Shown here one piece after another: positions 1 to 5,063 of a stretch of DNA of 6,752 nt. The position numbers were made by a program, and so were the translations under genes. The stretch spans positions 1 to 6,752 of the forward strand of contig CALLAG010000013.1 of NCBI GenBank assembly GCA_938002705.1, given 5' to 3'. The notes below the pieces were generated by a model. That model made no database searches. It was not told the origin of the DNA and worked only from the letters and a program-made list of their open reading frames with translations. Source of the DNA: an uncultured Saprospiraceae bacterium. Lineage in GTDB: Bacteria; Bacteroidota; Bacteroidia; Chitinophagales; Saprospiraceae. Each line of letters begins with the position of its first letter. The first letter of the stretch is position 1.

Positions 1-132
1 TACGATTCTCAAAAACGAATTGTGTGGTAAGTGGTTTCAAGATAACATTTTACTGTAAGGTTTTAGTACTTAAGTTATGATAGGTATACGTAAATATATA
101 ATATATAATTTTAATATGATGTAGAGTAGTAT

Positions 133-153
133 AATTTATAGAAACTATAACTT
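133..153 (-). terminator. Small AT-rich hairpin just after the stop of the 1316-residue gene
   Basis: On the minus strand TTATAG-TTT-CTATAA forms a 6-bp stem with a 3-nt loop (136-150), starting 5 nt after the stop codon. It may extend by two A-T pairs across one mismatch. It has one G-C pair and no clear U-tract, so it is a weak candidate terminator at best. The rest of 1-132 is very AT-rich and I see no gene in it. Confidence 0.2.
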
Positions 154-155
154 AA

Positions 156-3100
156 TTACTTTATCACAGTCACATTGCCTTTCTTTATTATGCTCTCACA
201 TCCATCTATTTCTAATTCTATGAAGTAAGCGTATACATCTGGAGGGACAATCTCACCCTTATAACTGCCATTCCATCCTCCTAATGGATTATCGTTGTCA
301 TAAAGTAATTCTCCCCATCTATTGTATACTCTGAATGTCTTGACTATAATCTCATTCTCTAATGCATTGGGATCATATATTGGATTAAATGTAGGGTTGA
401 TATTATCACCATTAGGTGAAAATACATTTGGGAATTCTGGAATTTGGCCTGCGAAATTTGGTCTATCTATAGTCTGTCTTCTTTCTATCACGCAGTCGTT
501 TTGATCCGTAACGGTGAGGTGTACGTCGATAGTCTCAGAGTCTGTCGGTATATTAACAGAAGGATTAGGGTTGCCTTCTATTATTGTGCCTCCTATATCC
601 CATATGTAGTTTTCTGCATTTATAAAATCACTATCAAAGCTGATCTCTCCAGGACACAAGCCTGTGGTAAAACTAAAATCTCCATCAAGAGAAGATATGG
701 TGATAGGCAAAGCCTGTATTTTCTCACATCCACCATCATTAGTTCTGATTATCAATGTAGGGGTAAATGTGCTAATACTCGATAGTGGATTGTAAGTATA
801 GGTGAGTGGATTGATATCATCAACCTGAACACCATTGCCTAAGTCCCATGTAAATGAATTAACATCCACGGCGTTCTCTAATGTCAATGTAATCTCCTCG
901 CCTGGACATATAAATGATTTGTCGACTGAGAAATCTCCTTCTGGTCCTACTAATGTAATAGTCTTACTCACTGTATCAGTGCATCCGTAGAATGATCTTA
1001 CTACCAATGTTACTTCCCACTCACCTTTGTCAAATGGGATGACTGGGTTCTCTAAGTTAGAGTTAGCGCCATTACCAAAATCCCAAATATATAATACTGG
1101 TCCATCTTCTGTAGAATTATTTGTAAATGCTATTTGCTCTGGGAAGCATATGACATCAAGGTCATCCTTGTCTGTGACGAAATCAGCTATAGGTTCATTG
1201 AACACATTTATTAAAGTATCTAACTCACCTGTACAACCAGTACTCAGTTCCGTATATGTCAGTGTCGCTATAAAATCTCCATTATCTGTAAATGTAATAC
1301 TTGGCTCTCTATCTACTGACATACCATAGTCTTGAAAGTCCCATGCGTAATCAAGAGATGAGCCATTGTCAGTGTAGTCCAGAGCACCGAAATTAATAAC
1401 TTCACCAACACATATTTTAGGTCCATTATCTATTGTCATTCCAGATGTGATGGTATATGTGCTTACTGTCTTGGATATAGTATCCATACATCCTATTGCA
1501 TCTGTGACTATAAGATCTATGGTTATAGTATCACCCATATATTCTGAATCAAAATCTGCATCAGAAAAACTATAGATAGGATCCTGCACTACTGAGGAGT
1601 CTGCTCCAAAATTCCAGTCCCATGATATCAGACTTGTATCAGCTACGGTAAGGTCAGTTAATTCTACCGGAGAATTAAGACATAGGGTAGAGTCTAAGTC
1701 AAACTCTGTCTCCATACCATAGACATTAATATATTTCTCTGTAGAATGTGTGCATCCATTATAATCTGTAGCAGTTAACACTACTTTCTGATAACCTGGT
1801 AAGAATGTATGTCCTACAATGTTATCAGTCGTCGTTTTATTGAGTTGATCTTCGAATGTCCATGTGTATTTGGATAAGCAATCTGGTCCACCTCCTGCAT
1901 CTTTTGATCCTCCTGCATTGAGCTCATAAGTGATGTTGTCACAGAATATATCTCCTATGTCCATCACTGCATTGATATCTCTGACACGTATTATCGTACT
2001 ATCTCGATGTGGGATACACTGCGGATGTTCATCTCTACTTGTCTCCAAGGATATATTATAATCACCTGTATTATCAAAGGTATGGCTGAATGTGATCTCG
2101 TTTGATATCAAAGTGTTTTCTATATACCATGCATACGTATCAGCTTCTTTACTTGCTGAGGCATCTAAGATATAAGTGAATGGTGTACTGCATTCGCCTT
2201 GGTATTTTATGATGGATCTTGACCCGAGTACATCTATAGGGTTAGGGTAGTATATAGAATCGACAAATACTCTTTCTATCTCCACCGTTGCTGCAAAATT
2301 AAATGGACCAGGATCTGTAAATATATAATCTGTCTGTCCGCCATACCAGCAAGTACTGAGTAAGCCATCAACGGATTCTATATGTGAGTTACCTCCATTA
2401 GTTGATGAATTAAAGGTGTAACTGTCACCGACACAGTAATATACTATGATAGAGTCACTCGGGTCTACTTCTACTTCACATTCTGGACAGAGAGCTCCAG
2501 CTAAGAGTGTGTCTTGAGGAATTTCTTTGATGGTGATAGCGACATCTCTGGATCTATCATAACAACCGTTCTCGTCTTCGACCTCTAGTGTGACAATATA
2601 TACACCTGCTTCATTGTAAGTATGTTCTATGATCGTGTCTTGAGAACCTACTTGTATAGACGTACCATCGCCAAAGTCCCATTGTCTTTCATGTATTTCA
2701 GCTGCAGAATAACTTCTGTCTTCAAATGTAATAGTGTAGGGTACGCAAGCCTCGTCCGTATCTGGGATAAATATAGCTTCCGCTTTCTGTACGCCTAAGC
2801 TTAATTCTGTCGTGTCTACGCATCCAGTTATAGAAGTCACGATGAGTTGTGTAACAATAGAGTCAGGACTGTTGTAATAATACTCATCCCTCACCGGGTG
2901 CACATAGAGGAATTCTATATTTGGTTCAGAGGTAGTTGTCCCATCGATACCAGTAGCTTCGTTGGTCCATTGATATGAGGCCATAGACGTGTCTTCAGCT
3001 TGTAAGTTATAGCTGAAGCTGTCTTGACACGTTAAGACTGGATCGTATGAGAAATTAGAATTAAGTGCTTCTACTGTAAAGGTAATGGTCTCAGTGGTAC

Positions 3101-4106
3101 TGCACCCTGCTTCTGAAGTAGCAGTGAGCGTGACAGTTTTTTCTCCATCTGTCGGGAATAATACAATAGGGGACTGAGCAGTGATGTCAGTCTGACTGAG
3201 TGCAACTATGTCTGTATTATCAAAATTCCACAGATATTCGCCTGCTATTGTGCCGTTCGTTATTTGCTGTTCTATAGACTTACATAATCTAAGATTAGGA
3301 ATATTAATAACTGGTGAGCCCACTGTAAGTGTTTTTGTAAATGAGGTCATACATCCGGCAGGTGTTGTTGTAGTAAGTCGCATTATGTACACACCTTCTT
3401 CTGTGTAGGTGTATGAAAGTGGATTTTCTTCTTCACTGGTATCGCCATTGCCATATTCCCATAGATATGTTGCGCCTTCATCATTTGATGTTTCATTGAC
3501 TATAAAGAATTCTGCAGGGGTTTCACAGATTGTTTCTTTGCTTACTGTAAAGCCTGTGCTAGCGCCTTCTACGATAATGAAATCTTCAAATATCTGGGGA
3601 TTATCACATTTGACATCGTTACTCGTTTTGACTTTAAGGCTTATACTGTAGATGCCTGGACGATTGTATGTGTAATTGACCATGTCTCCTTCTCCGCTAC
3701 TCCCATCACCGAAAGTCCATATGATATCTGTTATATCTAAGTCTGGGTGAGCATTAATGAATGTCTGAAAGTTAACCTCTAAGGGGGCACAACCTTGTAC
3801 GATATCTGCATTTACATCAAATTCTACTTCTGGATAGACTGTTATGTCGATAGAAGATCCTATCTGTGTACCACCTTGAGTGTCATATAGTGTAGCGGTA
3901 TAATCACCGGCTTGGATGTAGCTATGTTCTGGATTCTGAAGATCTGAAAATGATCCATTGCCAAAATCCCAAAAGTATGTAGCAGCATCAGGCGCAGAAA
4001 AAACGACCTGCAATTCTGCGCAGCCCGCAGTCACACTCGCCGTCTGTCCGAGGACATAAGTAGAACTGATAAGGACTGATAGGATAGCGAATATATATTT
4101 TCTCAT
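156..4106 (-). CDS. Large secreted multi-PKD-repeat protein with type B T9SS sorting domain
   Basis: A complete 1316-residue protein. Residues 1-20 form a Sec signal peptide (MRK, a hydrophobic core, then VLG before Gln21). Residues 22 to about 1215 are about 13 PKD/Ig-like modules of 75-90 residues. They are recognised by WDFGNG/WTFGDG-type turns (residues 46-51, 130-135, 475-480, 1008-1013), a later 'Y-x-x-x-G-x-Y' strand and a closing Gly-Cys. Residues 1225-1316 are a type B T9SS C-terminal domain (PNVFSPNGD, YNRWGELLYD, GGWNGSY, GNVTVIK). By family knowledge such proteins cross the outer membrane through the T9SS and are surface-held or released; PKD arrays commonly act as stalks or adhesive spacers. 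No enzymatic or sugar-binding domain is visible, so a structural or adhesin role is inference. The ATG lies 4 nt after the stop of the M43-like gene, so the two are probably co-transcribed. The C-terminal half is paralogous to the truncated gene at 5064-6752. Confidence 0.93.
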   Translation of the reverse strand: MRKYIFAILSVLISSTYVLGQTASVTAGCAELQVVFSAPDAATYFWDFGNGSFSDLQNPEHSYIQAGDYTATLYDTQGGTQIGSSIDITVYPEVEFDVNADIVQGCAPLEVNFQTFINAHPDLDITDIIWTFGDGSSGEGDMVNYTYNRPGIYSISLKVKTSNDVKCDNPQIFEDFIIVEGASTGFTVSKETICETPAEFFIVNETSNDEGATYLWEYGNGDTSEEENPLSYTYTEEGVYIMRLTTTTPAGCMTSFTKTLTVGSPVINIPNLRLCKSIEQQITNGTIAGEYLWNFDNTDIVALSQTDITAQSPIVLFPTDGEKTVTLTATSEAGCSTTETITFTVEALNSNFSYDPVLTCQDSFSYNLQAEDTSMASYQWTNEATGIDGTTTSEPNIEFLYVHPVRDEYYYNSPDSIVTQLIVTSITGCVDTTELSLGVQKAEAIFIPDTDEACVPYTITFEDRSYSAAEIHERQWDFGDGTSIQVGSQDTIIEHTYNEAGVYIVTLEVEDENGCYDRSRDVAITIKEIPQDTLLAGALCPECEVEVDPSDSIIVYYCVGDSYTFNSSTNGGNSHIESVDGLLSTCWYGGQTDYIFTDPGPFNFAATVEIERVFVDSIYYPNPIDVLGSRSIIKYQGECSTPFTYILDASASKEADTYAWYIENTLISNEITFSHTFDNTGDYNISLETSRDEHPQCIPHRDSTIIRVRDINAVMDIGDIFCDNITYELNAGGSKDAGGGPDCLSKYTWTFEDQLNKTTTDNIVGHTFLPGYQKVVLTATDYNGCTHSTEKYINVYGMETEFDLDSTLCLNSPVELTDLTVADTSLISWDWNFGADSSVVQDPIYSFSDADFDSEYMGDTITIDLIVTDAIGCMDTISKTVSTYTITSGMTIDNGPKICVGEVINFGALDYTDNGSSLDYAWDFQDYGMSVDREPSITFTDNGDFIATLTYTELSTGCTGELDTLINVFNEPIADFVTDKDDLDVICFPEQIAFTNNSTEDGPVLYIWDFGNGANSNLENPVIPFDKGEWEVTLVVRSFYGCTDTVSKTITLVGPEGDFSVDKSFICPGEEITLTLENAVDVNSFTWDLGNGVQVDDINPLTYTYNPLSSISTFTPTLIIRTNDGGCEKIQALPITISSLDGDFSFTTGLCPGEISFDSDFINAENYIWDIGGTIIEGNPNPSVNIPTDSETIDVHLTVTDQNDCVIERRQTIDRPNFAGQIPEFPNVFSPNGDNINPTFNPIYDPNALENEIIVKTFRVYNRWGELLYDNDNPLGGWNGSYKGEIVPPDVYAYFIELEIDGCESIIKKGNVTVIK
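159..434 (-). other. Type B T9SS C-terminal sorting domain (CHU_C-like) of the 1316-residue protein
   Basis: The last 92 residues (1225-1316) begin FPNVFSPNGD, continue through a framework with YNRWGELLYD and GGWNGSY, then VYAYFIEL, and end GNVTVIK. This is the family layout of the gliding motility-associated C-terminal domain, which directs cargo through the T9SS. It has exactly the same length as the matching domain at 5067-5342. A PorP/SprF-like partner gene, often found near type B cargo, is not visible in this window. Confidence 0.93.
261..329 (-). repeat. Direct DNA repeat, copy 1 (inside sorting domain)
   Basis: These 69 bp encode 23 residues identical to those encoded by 5169-5237. 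By eye the DNA differs at 7 positions, all synonymous. A 26-bp stretch at 265-290 is an exact match to 5173-5198. The copies are in direct orientation about 4.9 kb apart. Confidence 0.85.
462..4043 (-). repeat. Array of about 13 PKD/Ig-like protein modules plus one irregular module
   Basis: Approximate module limits in residues: 22-91, 94-180, 184-263, 265-346, 350-440, 443-527, an irregular stretch 530-628, then 630-710, 711-797, 799-885, 886-970, 972-1053, 1056-1139 and 1140-1215. Modules 1-3, 6 and 10-13 keep recognisable WDFG-like cores. Modules 4, 5, 8, 9 and 14 are degenerate (WNFDN, WTNEA, WYIEN, WTFED, WDIGG). Nearly all carry one Cys near the start and one near the end. The modules have diverged strongly, so this is a protein-level repeat and not a DNA tandem repeat. 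Boundaries are estimates from motif spacing. Confidence 0.85.
2223..2519 (-). other. Irregular cysteine-rich module inside the PKD array
   Basis: Residues about 530-628 interrupt the regular array. The stretch has no WDFG-type core and no closing Gly-Cys. It holds four cysteines in an unusual pattern: a CPEC pair (Cys540, Cys543), Cys558 in YYCVG and Cys586 in TCWYGG. It may be a PKD module with an insertion or a different small domain. I do not recognise a specific family. Confidence 0.5.
4047..4106 (-). other. Sec signal peptide of the 1316-residue PKD protein
   Basis: Residues 1-20 have a short basic n-region (Arg2, Lys3), a hydrophobic stretch (IFAILSVLI) and a small residue, Gly20, before Gln21. 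Cleavage just before Gln is common in exported Bacteroidota proteins. There is no lipobox cysteine, so this is a soluble or T9SS-bound export signal rather than a lipoprotein signal. The exact cleavage point is a by-eye estimate. Confidence 0.8.
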
Positions 4107-4110
4107 ATCC

Positions 4111-4953
4111 TTAGAAGTGTTTGATATTTGATTCCCTATATGTCAATACCATTAGGTCTAACTGTTGTTTTGTAAAGAAGCACTTACATGGATAGCCGGA
4201 CATTATATTAGCGACAAGTGGGTTATAGAATTGATCATTGGGATCTCTCAGTTCGTATACGAAGGTGCAGTCTGATAAGAATTCTGTATTCAGATCTTGT
4301 GTAAGCATCCTCACTGAGTCTTGGGGTGAGATATAATTTTGACCATACGGATCTGCTGGAGTATCGCATAATCTATCTGCGGCGGTACTGCAGTTAGAGC
4401 CATCAGTAAGTTCTATCTCATCAGCACTGTAAGTGTCTAATAATCCCAGGACATGACCGAGTTGATGAGCTAATTGCTGATGTATTCCTTCTTCGCAATC
4501 TTGCTCTAAGAAGACATTAGCATCTAATAAAGTAGATATACCTTGGTAGGTTCCCGTGCCACATTCGATATCTTCTATGCTCGATAGAAAGAAAATATTA
4601 ATGCGTCGTCTCATAGAGAATCTGTTGCGGAGTTCCTTTAATCTTGTTTGTACAGATACTGGCTGCGATCTGATAATACCTAATGTATAGTCATCTTCCA
4701 GTACATGATATTCACATAGTATGTAGGATAAGCAGATTCTATCAAAGAATGCTGATGTTATGACTAATATAGAGTCAATATCTTCTTGGTTATAGAGAGG
4801 TGCTCTCATAGAAGAATCTACAGCGACATGAGCGATTACCTGAAATTCCTTATTGACACAATCGGTTCCATCATATAGTACCTGCGAGGATAGATTATTA
4901 CAAAAGCAAAATGCAATGAGAACTGCTGATAATTTTAAAAAACTATATGGCAT
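4111..4953 (-). CDS. Secreted M43-like metalloprotease homologue, probably catalytically inactive
   Basis: 280 residues. Residues 1-23 look like a Sec signal peptide (a hydrophobic LSAVLIAFCF core, cleavage likely at LSS before Gln24). The C-terminal half has the M43 (pappalysin/cytophagalysin-like) layout: a zinc-site segment HQLGHVLGLLDT (163-174), DGSNC (184-188), CDTPADP (196-202), a Met-turn NIMSGY (249-254), then CKCFFTKQQ (256-264). Typical members read HExxHxxGxxH. Here the catalytic Glu is Gln164 (codon CAA, 4462-4464) and the third His is Asp173. Zinc might still bind through His163, His167 and Asp173, but the general base is missing, so ordinary peptidase activity is unlikely. The frame is intact. 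No T9SS sorting domain follows. The ATG at 4951-4953 is the first possible in-frame ATG after an upstream in-frame stop and has an A-rich leader. It lies 110 bp after the upstream PKD gene and 4 nt before the next. Alternative: an active enzyme with unusual chemistry. Confidence 0.82.
   Translation of the reverse strand: MPYSFLKLSAVLIAFCFCNNLSSQVLYDGTDCVNKEFQVIAHVAVDSSMRAPLYNQEDIDSILVITSAFFDRICLSYILCEYHVLEDDYTLGIIRSQPVSVQTRLKELRNRFSMRRRINIFFLSSIEDIECGTGTYQGISTLLDANVFLEQDCEEGIHQQLAHQLGHVLGLLDTYSADEIELTDGSNCSTAADRLCDTPADPYGQNYISPQDSVRMLTQDLNTEFLSDCTFVYELRDPNDQFYNPLVANIMSGYPCKCFFTKQQLDLMVLTYRESNIKHF
4435..4467 (-). other. Altered zinc-site motif (HQxxHxxGxxD) of the M43-like protein
   Basis: Residues 163-173 read His-Gln-Leu-Gly-His-Val-Leu-Gly-Leu-Leu-Asp. 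Compared with HExxHxxGxxH, the second position is Gln (CAA; GAA would be Glu, one base away) and the eleventh is Asp (GAC; CAC would be His, one base away). Asp as a third zinc ligand is known from snapalysin-type metzincins, so metal binding is possible. Loss of Glu normally abolishes hydrolysis. Confidence 0.85.
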
Positions 4954-5063
4954 CGATTCTATGTTTTTATGAAATATAGTGTAAATAAAAAGGCTACATA
5001 TATTTATCTAAATTTTATTACTCATTTATCCATTTACATCAGCCATACTATTTAGACTAATGC
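4954..5063 (-). other. AT-rich spacer between the upstream PKD gene and the M43-like gene
   Basis: 110 bp of AT-rich DNA. I see no convincing terminator or complete Bacteroidota promoter. The last 20 bases before the ATG are A-rich (CATAAAAACATAGAATCG), which suits translation initiation in this phylum without a Shine-Dalgarno. Whether transcription reads through from the upstream gene cannot be decided from sequence. Confidence 0.5.

Noticed and set aside
8..42. Possible promoter on the minus strand (TTGAAACC then a TTTTTG run) for a gene to the left of the window
   Set aside because: The spacing is plausible, but the second element lacks the TA of TAnnTTTG and no downstream gene can be seen.
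68..75. Palindrome ACTTAAGT and nearby AT repeats (about 91-113)
   Set aside because: An 8-bp palindrome and simple AT runs are expected by chance in DNA this AT-rich. No repeat unit, CRISPR pattern or mobile-element end is visible.
322..785. Plus-strand open frames opposite the 1316-residue gene (322-504, 444-785; also 1027-1329, 3208-3408, 3409-3651) and opposite the upstream gene (5197-5496)
   Set aside because: They lie antisense to clearly conserved coding sequence and their translations show no recognisable domain.
4971..4978. TATATTTC on the minus strand, resembling the Bacteroidota -7 element TAnnTTTG, upstream of the M43-like gene
   Set aside because: The last base differs from the consensus and no TTG/TTTG element lies about 19-21 bases upstream. 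In such AT-rich DNA the match is likely chance.
4989..5045. GGCT...AGCC followed by TTTTT on the minus strand, as a terminator after the upstream PKD gene
   Set aside because: Only four base pairs enclose a loop of more than 40 nt, so it would not form a stable intrinsic terminator.
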